A stretch of 64,000 nt of DNA from Apilactobacillus kunkeei DSM 12361 = ATCC 700308 (lineage in GTDB: Bacteria > Bacillota > Bacilli > Lactobacillales > Lactobacillaceae), in NCBI RefSeq assembly GCF_001281265.1, contig NZ_JXDB01000007.1, positions 295,564-359,563 of the forward strand. The letters are read 5' to 3'. The notes under the pieces are model-generated. The model worked only from the letters and a program-made list of their open reading frames with translations, was not told the DNA's origin and did no database searches. Positions within the stretch are counted from its first letter, which is position 1, and each line of letters opens with the position of its first letter. The position numbers were made by a program, and so were the translations under genes. Shown piece by piece: positions 46,626 through 56,658 of the stretch.

Positions 46626-48996
46626 AGTCATTATCAGGTTGTTTATAAACCTCTCTTGGTTTACTTCCTTCCTGAGGGCCAATGTAACCACGTTGTTCTA
46701 AGTCATCAATAATTCTAGCTGCGCGATTATAACCGATTCTAAAGTTACGTTGTAGTAATGATGTACTTGCCTTTTGTTCTTTTACAACAAAGGCTAGTGC
46801 GTCATCGAATAAGTCGTCTTGATCTTCGTTTTCTTCGTCGACCTTGATTTCTTCATCCGTAACAATCATATCGTCGTCATATTCGGCAGGTTGTTGTTCT
46901 TTAATATAATCTACCACATTTTCAACATCTTGATCAGATATAAATGCACCTTGCACACGGCTTGGCTTATTCTTATCAATTGGTAGATATAACATGTCCC
47001 CACGACCTAATAATTTTTCAGCACCATTAGTATCTAGGATAGTTCTAGAATCAATCCCACTTGAAACGGCAAAAGCAATTCTAGATGGCACGTTAGACTT
47101 AATTAGACCGGTAATAACATCAACTGATGGACGTTGAGTTGCCAAAATCATGTGAATTCCGGCAGCACGTCCCATTTGTGCCAATCTAATGATGGCACCT
47201 TCGACGTCATTTGAAACAGTCATCATCAAGTCAGCCAATTCATCAACAACAACTACGATGTATGGAAGTGGTTTTAAATCGCCACGTTCTTCTTCGGTCA
47301 TCCCTTTTAAATATTCATTAAACGTACTAATCTTTCTTTGATTATGCTTAGCAAACAAGTCATATCTGTGTTCCATTTCCGCAACAACCTTGTTAAGGGC
47401 TCTTGCAGCCTTCTTAGGTTCTGAAACAACTGGTGATAGCAAGTGTGGAATCCCGTTGTAAATTCCTAGTTCAACCTTCTTAGGATCAATTAGCATCATC
47501 TTAACTTCGCTAGGTTTAGCATTCATTAAAATGCTAGTAATGATTCCGTTGATGGCAACGGACTTACCACTACCAGTTGAACCAGCGATTAATAGATGAG
47601 GCAACTTAGTTAGGTCGGTTGTAATAACATCCCCACTAACGTTTCTTCCCAATGGCACTGTCAATAATCCATGCTTGGATTGTTGTGATGTTTTGACAAC
47701 ATCCTTAAATGACACCATCGCGACCTTCTTATTTGGTACTTCAATCCCGATTAATGATTTACCAGGAATTGGTGCTTCAATACGAATGTCCTTAGCTGCT
47801 AATGCCAAGGCCAAGTCGTCTGCTAGGTTAACAATCTTGCTAACCTTAACGCCGATTGCTGGATGTAATTCATATTCAGTAACTGAAGGTCCCAAGTTAA
47901 CATTTTTAATTTCGGCGTCAACACCAAAACTGTTCAATGTCTTCTTCAATACGGTTGTATTATGGTCGATGTTTTTAAACTCATCTTTTTGGTCACTTCT
48001 AGCCACATCGGATAACAAGCCAATCGGTGGCAATTGATAGTTGGAATCATCAATATCCTTAATATCGATTCCCTTACTATCATTTTCGGTGTGTCCGTTG
48101 ATAATTTCAGATAGCTTTGGTTTGTTTCTGGTATCTTGATTGTAGTCGTCTGCTGACTTAAAGTCTGAACGATCCAAGTTAGCTTCTGGCTTACTCTTTA
48201 CCTCTGGTTTTTCAGGTTCGTTATCCATCCAACCTGAAAGCTTAATCTTAGGCTTTTCTTCAACAGAAGCTGGGTTCTTTCTTCTTTGAACCCTAGACAT
48301 TGGATTAACGTCTTCGACTTGTTCTTCATCATCTTGATTATCTTGTCTTTCTTCTAAGTGGCGTTGCTTACGTTCTTCAATTGCAGAACCAATCTTTTGT
48401 GATGATTCTTCGGAGTATTTTCTAACGTTATCCATGACTTTATTCATTGGAACGTTAAAGAATACGATTAATCCGACAATCATCATAATAATTGATAGGA
48501 TTTCTGATCCCAGAATTGAAACTAAGAAATCAAATACTACTAATAAGCATGCCCCAATCATTCCACCACCAATTGATGAAGCATCGGTTAGGTGAATGAA
48601 ATCCTGGCTAATTAAAGATAGTGTCTTTGATATAAAGGCATTGTCGCTACTGTTTGAAAACAATAATGCTGATAAGAACAGTGTTAAACCAAGGTAAAAG
48701 ATGGTTCCACCAATTATCCAACGCTTATTGTATTGAAGCTTAGGTCCTTTAATTAGGTAGATAAACCCGACAACTAGTGCAATCAATAATCCAAATGGAC
48801 TACTATCTCCGATAAAGAATCTAACGATATTATCGAAAGTGATTCCTAAAAAGCCCAATTTAAAGAGACTGAATGCACTGACCAAAATCATAATAAATCC
48901 AATAATATGATTTTGATACTTGCTATCGATATTAAATAATTTGGCATTGGTGGTTGTTTTTTTCTTTTTACGCGCGCTTGTTTTTCTCTTTGCCAA
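46624..48996 (-). CDS. ftsK: DNA translocase FtsK/SpoIIIE
   Basis: Membrane-anchored motor that pumps chromosomal DNA through the closing septum. The 790-residue product has four to five N-terminal transmembrane helices, an acidic linker (about 200-330), an alpha/beta motor domain with Walker A AGSTGSGKS and VVVVDELADLMM, and a C-terminal winged-helix gamma domain (TSLLQRNFRIGYNRAARIID) that reads polar DNA signals. The start is TTG behind AAGGGG. It is transcribed with no close partner upstream except trmL. Confidence 0.95.
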   Translation of the reverse strand: MAKRKTSARKKKKTTTNAKLFNIDSKYQNHIIGFIMILVSAFSLFKLGFLGITFDNIVRFFIGDSSPFGLLIALVVGFIYLIKGPKLQYNKRWIIGGTIFYLGLTLFLSALLFSNSSDNAFISKTLSLISQDFIHLTDASSIGGGMIGACLLVVFDFLVSILGSEILSIIMMIVGLIVFFNVPMNKVMDNVRKYSEESSQKIGSAIEERKQRHLEERQDNQDDEEQVEDVNPMSRVQRRKNPASVEEKPKIKLSGWMDNEPEKPEVKSKPEANLDRSDFKSADDYNQDTRNKPKLSEIINGHTENDSKGIDIKDIDDSNYQLPPIGLLSDVARSDQKDEFKNIDHNTTVLKKTLNSFGVDAEIKNVNLGPSVTEYELHPAIGVKVSKIVNLADDLALALAAKDIRIEAPIPGKSLIGIEVPNKKVAMVSFKDVVKTSQQSKHGLLTVPLGRNVSGDVITTDLTKLPHLLIAGSTGSGKSVAINGIITSILMNAKPSEVKMMLIDPKKVELGIYNGIPHLLSPVVSEPKKAARALNKVVAEMEHRYDLFAKHNQRKISTFNEYLKGMTEEERGDLKPLPYIVVVVDELADLMMTVSNDVEGAIIRLAQMGRAAGIHMILATQRPSVDVITGLIKSNVPSRIAFAVSSGIDSRTILDTNGAEKLLGRGDMLYLPIDKNKPSRVQGAFISDQDVENVVDYIKEQQPAEYDDDMIVTDEEIKVDEENEDQDDLFDDALAFVVKEQKASTSLLQRNFRIGYNRAARIIDDLEQRGYIGPQEGSKPREVYKQPDND

Positions 48997-49015
48997 ATTG
49001 ATTACCCCTTATCAT

Positions 49016-49528
49016 TTATTTTAGTTTGTCGTATTCGTACTTGTGTGTTCTTTCAAGATTTGGAAATGATTGTTGTCTTAACGCTTCGTAAATAACGATG
49101 GCACATGTATTTGATAGGTTCAATGCACGAATGTGAGTGTCATCTTGTGGAATTCTGATTGCCTTTTCTTCATTATCACGCATGAACATTTCAGGTAATC
49201 CAGTGGTTTCCTTACCAAACATGAAGTAGTAGTTGAAGTCATCGTCCGTGTAATCACGATCTGTGTAGTCGTGGTTAGCAAACTTAGATACTAGGTAAAG
49301 TTTGTCCTTTTCGCCTAAAGTGTTCATGAATGCTGGTAAGCTTTCGTGATAGTTGATATCAACCTTGTCCCAGTAGTCTAATCCAGCTCTTTTTAGATGC
49401 TTGTCATCAACTGAAAATCCTAGTGGTTTGATTAAATCCAAAACAGTGTCGGTACCGGCACATGTTCTAGCAATGTTACCAGTGTTGGCTGGCATTAATG
49501 GTTCAAATAAAACAATATGGTTAGTCAT
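49016..49528 (-). CDS. trmL: tRNA (cytidine34/uridine34-2'-O)-methyltransferase TrmL
   Basis: SPOUT-class methyltransferase that methylates the wobble ribose of certain leucine tRNAs. The 170-residue product has EPLMPANTGNIARTCAGT, the deep-knot motifs FMFGKETTGLP and RIPQDDTHIRALNLSNT. The tRNA-Leu(UAA) substrate is encoded in this window. Standard length. Confidence 0.93.
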   Translation of the reverse strand: MTNHIVLFEPLMPANTGNIARTCAGTDTVLDLIKPLGFSVDDKHLKRAGLDYWDKVDINYHESLPAFMNTLGEKDKLYLVSKFANHDYTDRDYTDDDFNYYFMFGKETTGLPEMFMRDNEEKAIRIPQDDTHIRALNLSNTCAIVIYEALRQQSFPNLERTHKYEYDKLK

Positions 49529-49542
49529 AATTTTTCCTCGCT

Positions 49543-50394
49543 TTAAAACTGATTATCTAATATTGATACATCAACTGTGATTGATGTTAATGATTCAACT
49601 TCTGCTTGTGTTAAATCTTTCGCATTATGGCCCCAATGAAGTGGTGTCATAATCATTAAATCGTGAGTTAACTCCTTAGGTAACTCAACGGTGTATTTCA
49701 CATCGTATTTCTTCGCATTTGGATAATGCTCCATAAATAGATCGACAACCTTTTGGTTATCATAGCTACTGTTTTCGCTATCATTACCATAAAGTTTTTG
49801 ACGCAATTCAAATAGGTAACGTGAGTTTGGCACAATCTTAATCAAGTGACCCTTAGGTGCAATGATTCGATTGAATTCCTTGTAAGCTGATGGTGAAAAT
49901 AAATCCATAATAATATCAATGCTTTGATCATTAAATGGAAGGTTCGCCAAATCAGCAATACAGAAAAACATTTGGTCGCTTAATTCACTGGTTGATAGAT
50001 TGACCCCTGGTTTAGAAATATCAAAGCCAATCGCACTATCCACGTTTTTTCTTAAGTCTTCCAAACGTTTTAGTGGTGTTCCTTCTCCACTACCGATGTC
50101 AACGATGTTCTTATGCCCGGCATCGATTAGTTCATTAATCTTTTGTAAAATCCCATCGAAGAAACCAGCCTGCATAATCCTTCGTCTAGATTCTAACATA
50201 TTCCCATCATATTCTGTATTCACCTTATGGTTAATAAATTGAATGGTTCCCTTTTTGGAAATATCCAATGAGTGGTTGTTAGGACAAACGATTGAATTAT
50301 CAACTTGGTTAATAAATGATTCTTTACATACTGGGCATCTAAATAAATCGATATTTTGTTTTAAAAATTGCTTTGCAATTTCGATTTTTTTCAT
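49543..50394 (-). CDS. RlmA-family 23S rRNA (guanine-N1)-methyltransferase
   Basis: SAM-dependent methyltransferase with an N-terminal zinc finger (CPVCKESF and CPNNHSLD) and a SAM-binding site IVDIGSGEGTPLKRL. These features match RlmA(I)/RlmA(II)/TlrB, which methylate G745 or G748 of 23S rRNA; which position is open. A longer frame reaches 50436, but AAGGATGAT precedes the ATG at 50394 (MKKIEIAKQFL) and is chosen. About 283 residues. Confidence 0.88.
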   Translation of the reverse strand: MKKIEIAKQFLKQNIDLFRCPVCKESFINQVDNSIVCPNNHSLDISKKGTIQFINHKVNTEYDGNMLESRRRIMQAGFFDGILQKINELIDAGHKNIVDIGSGEGTPLKRLEDLRKNVDSAIGFDISKPGVNLSTSELSDQMFFCIADLANLPFNDQSIDIIMDLFSPSAYKEFNRIIAPKGHLIKIVPNSRYLFELRQKLYGNDSENSSYDNQKVVDLFMEHYPNAKKYDVKYTVELPKELTHDLMIMTPLHWGHNAKDLTQAEVESLTSITVDVSILDNQF

Positions 50395-50464
50395 ATTTAA
50401 ATCATCCTTATCCAATTCAATATATAAGTATATCATATTCGTAAAGCCTTCATTTACAGGAACT

Positions 50465-50493
50465 AAAAAAAGCCCCTAATATCAAGATATTAG
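50465..50493 (-). terminator. Terminator overlapping the pseudouridine synthase stop
   Basis: Hairpin CTAATATC/GATATTAG with T-run on the minus strand. The stop codon of the gene (50490-50492) lies inside one arm. Confidence 0.75.
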
Positions 50494-51383
50494 AAGCCTT
50501 GAATAATTGATGACATATCTGTAGGAATTTTTGATTCACAGACTACGTCTTGTTGTATAAACGGATTATAAAATTTCATTTTATAGCAGTGTAATGCCTG
50601 ACGATCCAACTCATTGTTGTCTGGATTGTAAAGCCAATCACCAATTAGTGGATGACCAATTGCTTCAAAGTGAACCCTGATTTGATGGGTTCGACCGGAA
50701 TGCAGCTTAATCTTAACCAATGAGTGACTAGGTGTGTTTTTTTCCACCCATGCCTCCGTCTTGGAAGGTTTTCCACCCTCTATCACACATCTTTTAATAA
50801 ACGAACCAGGTTGTCGATCAATCGGTAGATTGATTTCTAGATGTTTGTCATTCAATGGATTTTCCACAATTGCGAAATACATCTTTTCAATTTGATGGTG
50901 TTGCATTTGCTTATCCAATACCGAATGTGCAAAGTGGTGCTTGGCAAAAATGATAATCCCACTGGTGTCCATGTCTAATCGATTCACGATATGAATCTTT
51001 TGATTATCGTAATCTTGTCTTAGGAAGTATCCCTTCACTCGATTAGCAATTGTATCATTTTTATATAGATGGGATGGTAGACATGCCACATGAGCTGGTT
51101 TATCAACAATCAAAAAGTGATCATCTTCATACAAAATGTTGATTGGTAGATTTGATACCGCAATGATGTCGTTGGCTGGTTCAGGTGGTAAAGTAATCGT
51201 CACCTCGTCGCCCTGTGCCAACATGTAATTGACCTTCTCTTCAACACCGTTGACTACAATTTTGCCACCTTCGAATTTAATCTGTTTCAATAGTGTGCGC
51301 GAAATACCATTTTGGCGTAAGAATGTTCTTAATCGGATGGGACTGTCCTGTTGATTGGACCAGGTGAAACTAGTCATCCTCAT
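50490..51383 (-). CDS. RluA/RluD-family pseudouridine synthase
   Basis: Isomerises uridine to pseudouridine in 23S rRNA. The 297-residue product has an S4-like N-terminal RNA-binding part and the catalytic [18 protein letters not shown] with the nucleophilic Asp, followed by [15 protein letters not shown]. Target site unresolved. Two starts are possible, ATG 51383 and ATG 51377; GGAG is nearer the ideal distance for the second. It overlaps nadK by 14 bases, and relQ-nadK-rlu is the same order as in Bacillus. Confidence 0.93.
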   Translation of the reverse strand: MRMTSFTWSNQQDSPIRLRTFLRQNGISRTLLKQIKFEGGKIVVNGVEEKVNYMLAQGDEVTITLPPEPANDIIAVSNLPINILYEDDHFLIVDKPAHVACLPSHLYKNDTIANRVKGYFLRQDYDNQKIHIVNRLDMDTSGIIIFAKHHFAHSVLDKQMQHHQIEKMYFAIVENPLNDKHLEINLPIDRQPGSFIKRCVIEGGKPSKTEAWVEKNTPSHSLVKIKLHSGRTHQIRVHFEAIGHPLIGDWLYNPDNNELDRQALHCYKMKFYNPFIQQDVVCESKIPTDMSSIIQGF

Positions 51384-52179
51384 GAACTCCGATAAATGAA
51401 TTACTTACACGTTTCCAGAAATGGGTATGACGATATTGGGCGAAGTAAATTCTATCGTTGCAGATGGAATATGAAATTGATTTAATTGGACGATCAGAAA
51501 TCAATAACTGGTCACATGTTAAAATGTTGTGCTTGGGTGAATCAGGAACGATTGTGATTGTTTCATCAGGTGGCACAATTACAGGTGAACCCAATGTTCT
51601 AAAGACACGGTTATTGATTGATGCCATTTCTGATACTTGAATTGCGTTTAGTTGAGGGTTGATGATTGCCCCACCAACTGACTTGTTATAAGCGGTAGAA
51701 CCGGTTGGTGTGGAAACGCAAAGTCCATCCCCTCTAAACTTTTCAAAAAATTCATCCTTGATGTAAATATCAGTAACCATTGTTCCGTTAATGCGTTTTA
51801 GGGTGGATTCATTTAACGCAACGAAACTATCGTCTGGTCCACCATCGGTGTATTGAACCTTGATTGATAGCAATGGATAGCTAACGCTTTGACCATTATC
51901 GTCTTCCAAACTGTCAACTAGTTCTTTTACTTCGTAGTCACGCCAGTCGGTGTAAAAACCAAGGTGGCCCGTATGGATTCCGACAAATCGAATCTTGCTA
52001 ATTGCATCGCGATAATGATGAAAAGCTGACAAAAGTGTTCCGTCTCCTCCAACAGAAATCACAATTTGCGGATTTAATCCATCGTATTCAAGTTTTTCAG
52101 ACGCATCAATTTTTTCTTTTAATTGTGTAGCAACCTTTTTGGATGTAAATCCGTCGTTACTATAAATTGCAACCTTCAT
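51370..52179 (-). CDS. nadK: NAD kinase
   Basis: Phosphorylates NAD to NADP, the only source of NADP in most bacteria. The 269-residue product has GGDGT at 44-48, [15 protein letters not shown], the diagnostic [18 protein letters not shown] and a C-terminal IVPDSPKHN. It starts three bases after relQ. Confidence 0.96.
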   Translation of the reverse strand: MKVAIYSNDGFTSKKVATQLKEKIDASEKLEYDGLNPQIVISVGGDGTLLSAFHHYRDAISKIRFVGIHTGHLGFYTDWRDYEVKELVDSLEDDNGQSVSYPLLSIKVQYTDGGPDDSFVALNESTLKRINGTMVTDIYIKDEFFEKFRGDGLCVSTPTGSTAYNKSVGGAIINPQLNAIQVSEMASINNRVFRTLGSPVIVPPDETITIVPDSPKHNILTCDQLLISDRPIKSISYSICNDRIYFAQYRHTHFWKRVSNSFIGVHEDD

Positions 52180-52181
52180 AA

Positions 52182-52814
52182 CTATTCATCCCTATTATGT
52201 TCATTTTTGGTTCCATCTTCTTGAGTTTCAATTAACTCATCTCTGATTTCAGACATCCCTTCATCCAACTTGAATGCTGTTTCCGCAGATTGTTGAAGAC
52301 GTTTCTTCAATCCTTCTGGGAATTCACCATTGTATTTGTAATTTAGGGAATGTTCTACTGTTGCCCAGAAATTCATGGCAAGTGTTCTTACCTGAATTTC
52401 GGCTAAAATTTTCTTTTCTCCACCGACTAATTCGATTGGATACTCAAAAACAATATGGTATGAACGATATCCACTAGCTTTTTCACGATTAACATAGTCA
52501 CGTTCTTCCAAGATATTAATATCGCTTCTTCTTCTAAGAATGTCGACAACAACATAAATGTCATCAACAAAAGGACACATAATTCTAAGGCCCGCAATAT
52601 CTTCCATATCTTGAGATAAACGATCTTCTGATACATAGCGGCGTTTCATTTTTTCTTTAATACTGTCGATTGGTTTCACTCGACCAGTAACAAACTCAAT
52701 CGGACTTCTTTTATCCGATTGAATGAATTCTTTACGAATTCCTCTTAATTTGACCTTTAATTCACCTACGGCTTGTTCGTATGGGAATAAAAAGTCACTC
52801 CAGTTTTTTATCAC
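52182..52814 (-). CDS. relQ: Small alarmone synthetase RelQ
   Basis: Single-domain (p)ppGpp synthetase, a tetramer in Bacillus that is stimulated by pppGpp. The 210-residue product has the synthetase fold only: [43 protein letters not shown] and [22 protein letters not shown], with no hydrolase or regulatory domain. The start is GTG behind AAGGAGG. It heads relQ-nadK-rlu and diverges from spxH. Confidence 0.95.
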   Translation of the reverse strand: MIKNWSDFLFPYEQAVGELKVKLRGIRKEFIQSDKRSPIEFVTGRVKPIDSIKEKMKRRYVSEDRLSQDMEDIAGLRIMCPFVDDIYVVVDILRRRSDINILEERDYVNREKASGYRSYHIVFEYPIELVGGEKKILAEIQVRTLAMNFWATVEHSLNYKYNGEFPEGLKKRLQQSAETAFKLDEGMSEIRDELIETQEDGTKNEHNRDE

Positions 52815-52915
52815 TAGGCTAACCTCCTTGTTAAACCTAATTTACTACACTATTTTACCACACTATTCAAGAAGTAAAAAAGCAAACAATTTTTTACTGT
52901 TTATGAGCAAAATGG

Positions 52916-52943
52916 TTGTATTTACCGGTGTATTTGGTATTCT
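52916..52943 (+). promoter_or_regulatory. spxH promoter
   Basis: TTGTAT at 52916-52921, 16-base spacer, TATTCT at 52938-52943, about 50 bases before the spxH start. Confidence 0.5.
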
Positions 52944-52993
52944 ATTTAATGGAATTTATAGAACGAAACAAAAATCTTAATGGAGGGATAAAA

Positions 52994-53635
52994 GTGTTTG
53001 AACTATTTCTGTTTATAGATCCATTGTGTAAAGCATGCAGGAATTCAGAAAATACCGTTTTACAGATTTCTGAAGACGTTGATTCAAAATTTAAGTTGCA
53101 GTTCATTCCGATTTACAATCTAAAGGTTGTCCAAACCGACTTCTGCAACTCAAACAATCAACTAAAAAAGCGATTATCTTCTGAAGAACTTTCTGCCTTA
53201 TACAGAAACGTTGTCTTAGATTATAAGGCTGCCTTATTCCAAGGTATGAAAAAAGGACGTAAGTTCTTAACAGCGATTCAGGATAAACTATTGACTGAAG
53301 GTTACATCTACTCAGATGAAATGGCAATTGCACTTGCCGAGAAATGCGGTCTAGATGTTGAAATGTTTAAGGAAGATCGTCGTTCAAACCTTGCTAAGAA
53401 ATCAATCAAAAAAGACCAAGATTTGGTCCAAAACATGAAGATTGAAAAACCAGCCTCAGCTGTTATCTTCAACTGTGAAGGAAACGATGATGGTATTTTA
53501 ACTGATGACATTGAATACTCAACATTATTCAATGCCTGCTGTGATAAGAACTTAACTCCCGAATACTTAAAGGATGCGTTAAGTGAAAGCAGTCTAAAAG
53601 AAACTAAAATGAAACACCTTCGTGTTCTAAAATAA
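52994..53635 (+). CDS. spxH: ClpXP adaptor SpxH/YjbH family protein
   Basis: DsbA/thioredoxin-like adaptor that delivers the stress regulator Spx to ClpXP. The product, 213 residues from the GTG at 52994, has the CxxC motif C12-K-A-C15 in FLFIDPLCKACRNSEN, followed by an all-helical region. GGAGGG lies six bases before that GTG; a longer frame to 52916 has no ribosome-binding site and is rejected. It sits divergently beside relQ and converges on pepF, matching the yjbH neighbourhood of Firmicutes. Confidence 0.88.
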   Translation: MFELFLFIDPLCKACRNSENTVLQISEDVDSKFKLQFIPIYNLKVVQTDFCNSNNQLKKRLSSEELSALYRNVVLDYKAALFQGMKKGRKFLTAIQDKLLTEGYIYSDEMAIALAEKCGLDVEMFKEDRRSNLAKKSIKKDQDLVQNMKIEKPASAVIFNCEGNDDGILTDDIEYSTLFNACCDKNLTPEYLKDALSESSLKETKMKHLRVLK

Positions 53636-53669
53636 AAAAAGCTTCCAACAAAAAGTTGGAAGTTTTTTT
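53635..53669. terminator. Bidirectional terminator, spxH and pepF
   Basis: Hairpin CTTCCAAC/GTTGGAAG with A-run and T-run on either side, between convergent spxH and pepF. Confidence 0.85.
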
Positions 53670-53673
53670 GTTA

Positions 53674-55473
53674 TTAAATTAATGATTCTAATTCGTTTAA
53701 TCTTTCTTCAAAGACCTTAAATGCATTTTCTAGGTAGTCGGCATTGGTCATGTCGATACCAGCTTTTTTCATTACGTTTAATGGATAATCAGAACTACCT
53801 GATTTTAGGTATCCGATGTATTTATCAATCGCTTCTTGGTCGTGGGCACAAATGCCATCTGATAAATCAATCGCGGCAGCAAAACCAGTTGCGTATTGAT
53901 ATACATAGTAATTCATGTAGAAGTGCGGAATTCTAGCCCATTCATATGCAATTTCTGGATCTGATACCACTCCGTCACCGTAATAGCGTTGGTTTAGCTC
54001 GTAGTAAAAATCACTTAACATCTTAGCTGTTAGTGGGTTACCAGCTTGTTCTTGTTGGTGGGCAAAGTCTTCAAATTCAGCAAATTGAGTTTGTCTGAAA
54101 ATAGTTCCTTTGAAACCATCTAGGAAGTGATTTAATACGTACTTCTTAACTTCAACATCATCGGTATTCTTCAAAAGATAATCGGTTAAGATATTTTCGT
54201 TAGTGGTTGATGCGATTTCGGCTAAGAAGATTGAATAATCACCATATTGGAATGGTTGATTATGGGTTGTGTAGTAACTGTGCATACTGTGACCTGATTC
54301 GTGAACCAGTGTAAACAAGTTATCAAGGTTATCTTGCCAGTTTAAAAGAATATATGGGTTAGTGTCATATACACCTGATGAGTATGCCCCACTTCTCTTT
54401 CCCTTATTTTCAACTACATCAATCCAACGATTGTTAAATTCTTCCTTGATATGATCAATGTAATCATCCCCAAGGATTGATAATGCCTTGATTGATTCTT
54501 CCTTGGCTTCATCAAAGTTGTATGAGATTGGTGAGTTACCAAATAATGGTGTGTATAAGTCATACATGTGCATTTCGTCTAATGAAAGTAATTTCTTTCT
54601 TAGATTAACGTAACGATGTAGCAAAGGTAGATACTTATTAACAGTATCAATTAGTTGTTGGTATACCTTTTTATCGATGTGGTTATTGCTCAATGCAGCT
54701 TCCTTAGCTGAGGTAAAGTGACGCATTGAAGCTCTAAAGTTATGAACCTTCACTTCACCAGAAAGTGTTGATGCTAATGTGTTCTTGAATTGGTTATAAA
54801 CTGTGTATAACTGTTGGAATGCTTCCTTACGAACACTTCTGTCTGTGGATTCAAGTAACTTACTGTAAACACCGTTTGATAGTTCGACCTTGTTACCATC
54901 TTCGTCTGATACGACCGGGAACTTCAAGTCGGAATTGGTCATTACACCATATACGTTTGAAGGAGTATCGAAGATGTTACCTAAACTTGATAGAATTTTT
55001 TCGTGTTCAGCATCTAGAATATGGTCCTTTTGACTGAATAGTTCGTCAAAGTAGTGTGTGTAATCTGCTAATTCTGATTCTTCAGATAGCATCTTCTTTA
55101 GGTCATCTTCACTAATGTTTAAAACTGCTGGTTCAAACCATGCTAGTGCTGATGATGCTTTAGATGCTAAATCGGCACATCTAGCATTCATGCTTTGATA
55201 TTCTGAATTTGATGTATCAGCATCACTCTTCAATGATGAGTATACATATAATTTTTCAACTTTACGTTCTAGTTTTTCGATTGCTTTTAAGTCACTTAAA
55301 AGTGTTTTGGCATCAAAATGATCAGTCTTTAACTTTTCGACAGCTTCAACTTCTTTGGCGCATTCTTTGAAATCCGCTTCAAAATCATCGTCTGTCTTAT
55401 AAATAGTTGTTAAATCCCAGGTTAATTTTTCTGGTACTTCTGATCTCTTTGGTAATTGTTGTACTTCACTCAT
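53674..55473 (-). CDS. pepF: Oligoendopeptidase F
   Basis: Zinc metallopeptidase of family M3B that cleaves peptides of roughly 7-17 residues. The 599-residue product has VHESGHSMHSYY with the zinc site HESGH at 391-395 and the downstream ligand Glu in EIASTTNE. It is full length and cytoplasmic, with no signal peptide. It supplies amino acids from imported peptides. It follows coiA, as in Bacillus and other Firmicutes. Confidence 0.96.
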   Translation of the reverse strand: MSEVQQLPKRSEVPEKLTWDLTTIYKTDDDFEADFKECAKEVEAVEKLKTDHFDAKTLLSDLKAIEKLERKVEKLYVYSSLKSDADTSNSEYQSMNARCADLASKASSALAWFEPAVLNISEDDLKKMLSEESELADYTHYFDELFSQKDHILDAEHEKILSSLGNIFDTPSNVYGVMTNSDLKFPVVSDEDGNKVELSNGVYSKLLESTDRSVRKEAFQQLYTVYNQFKNTLASTLSGEVKVHNFRASMRHFTSAKEAALSNNHIDKKVYQQLIDTVNKYLPLLHRYVNLRKKLLSLDEMHMYDLYTPLFGNSPISYNFDEAKEESIKALSILGDDYIDHIKEEFNNRWIDVVENKGKRSGAYSSGVYDTNPYILLNWQDNLDNLFTLVHESGHSMHSYYTTHNQPFQYGDYSIFLAEIASTTNENILTDYLLKNTDDVEVKKYVLNHFLDGFKGTIFRQTQFAEFEDFAHQQEQAGNPLTAKMLSDFYYELNQRYYGDGVVSDPEIAYEWARIPHFYMNYYVYQYATGFAAAIDLSDGICAHDQEAIDKYIGYLKSGSSDYPLNVMKKAGIDMTNADYLENAFKVFEERLNELESLI

Positions 55474-55511
55474 AAAAACACCGCCTTTTGAAATATACTA
55501 TCTCCATCTTA

Positions 55512-56603
55512 TCAAAAAATAGTGTTATTTTGCGTACTTAGCTCATTTAATTTTTGATAGTAGTCGTCAAACCACTTAATTTCGTCAATTATATGGACCC
55601 TGCCATTCTTAATTTGAATTTTTCGTTTAGTTATCAACTGCATTATCAACAGTTTAAACTCATCTTTAATATATTGAGTGGCGTTATGCACAAGTGGATA
55701 ATTCGTTTGTAATCCCACCATTTGATTGGCAAACTTAAACACATCCCTTAATTTCACCCGTTCCTTGATACTAGCCACAATTAATATTTTCCATATCAAG
55801 AAGTTCTTCCCCATGATTGGACTTGTCACCTGTTTGATATCACAAATAATCGGTGATCCGGACATATTATGATGCTGGTTATAACAAACGTTTTGCCATT
55901 TTAACATCTGTTTGTTCCGATAAAAAAGCTGGTTTTCAATCCTGGTCAACTGACTAATCACGTCGTGCATACTGCTCTTATACTTAACAATGGTGCCCGG
56001 ATTGTGAATAAACCTCAATAATTCATCCAATCGGGCAAACGTGATTCGCTGGTATCTTATTTTTCCACCCACATACTGACAATTGTAGCGCATCTCAATT
56101 TTACGTTCATTTACCAGCCAGAAAAAGATGGTAAAGCCAATGGAATCGATATAGTAATAAAACTTATTCACACTATCGCTGCCAAATCTTTTTCTGTAGT
56201 TACTCCCCAATATCCATAGTGATTTCATATGTAGTTTATGGTATCCAGCGATGCGTTCTGCCAATCGTTTCCGCGAAATCGGACTGCATTGAAACTCAAA
56301 CGCTAGTTTTTGATACATCAAATCGGGACGTTGATTAATTTCGGATAAATACTTTTCCACATGTGTGTTTCTTTTATCAATGAAATTTAATAGTTGTTCT
56401 TTGCCAATTAAGTGTTCATTACTCTCGCCATCTTCCATCGCAATCACACACTGACTGTTCTTAAAGTGCGCAAAATGTGGTGCGTTAATATTGCCGCGTT
56501 TTAAAATTAATTCTTCTTTACAGATTGGACAGTAGTACTTTTGATTATCCTTAGCTGCACTCGCGCTGACTAACTGTTCTTTATCAGATGCCATTAACAT
56601 TTT
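55512..56603 (-). CDS. coiA: Competence protein CoiA family
   Basis: Competence protein required in streptococci for transformation after DNA uptake. The product, about 363 residues, has an N-terminal zinc-type part (YYCPICKEELILKRG), the PHFAHF segment, and a PD-(D/E)XK-like nuclease core (NEHLIGKEQLL...LMYQKLAFEFQCSPIS). The ATG at 56603 is chosen because GGGTGAT lies just upstream; the frame extends to 56666. A com-box-like element lies at about 56615-56632, directly after the mecA terminator. Confidence 0.88.
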   Translation of the reverse strand, partial: KMLMASDKEQLVSASAAKDNQKYYCPICKEELILKRGNINAPHFAHFKNSQCVIAMEDGESNEHLIGKEQLLNFIDKRNTHVEKYLSEINQRPDLMYQKLAFEFQCSPISRKRLAERIAGYHKLHMKSLWILGSNYRKRFGSDSVNKFYYYIDSIGFTIFFWLVNERKIEMRYNCQYVGGKIRYQRITFARLDELLRFIHNPGTIVKYKSSMHDVISQLTRIENQLFYRNKQMLKWQNVCYNQHHNMSGSPIICDIKQVTSPIMGKNFLIWKILIVASIKERVKLRDVFKFANQMVGLQTNYPLVHNATQYIKDEFKLLIMQLITKRKIQIKNGRVHIIDEIKWFDDYYQKLNELSTQNNTIF

Positions 56604-56614
56604 CATCACCCAAT

Positions 56615-56633
56615 AAACTAAATACGAAAAAAG
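56615..56633 (-). promoter_or_regulatory. Candidate competence promoter element of coiA
   Basis: On the minus strand CTTTTTTCGTATTTAGTTT lies about 12-20 bases before the likely coiA start. It is nearly identical to the element before comEA and resembles the streptococcal com-box. Confidence 0.5.
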
Positions 56634-56657
56634 ACTGGCATATTCGCCAGTCTTTTT
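56626..56657 (-). terminator. mecA terminator
   Basis: Hairpin AGACTGGC/GCCAGTCT with T-runs on both sides, right after the mecA stop. The coiA promoter element overlaps its T-run. Confidence 0.85.
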
Positions 56658-56658
56658 A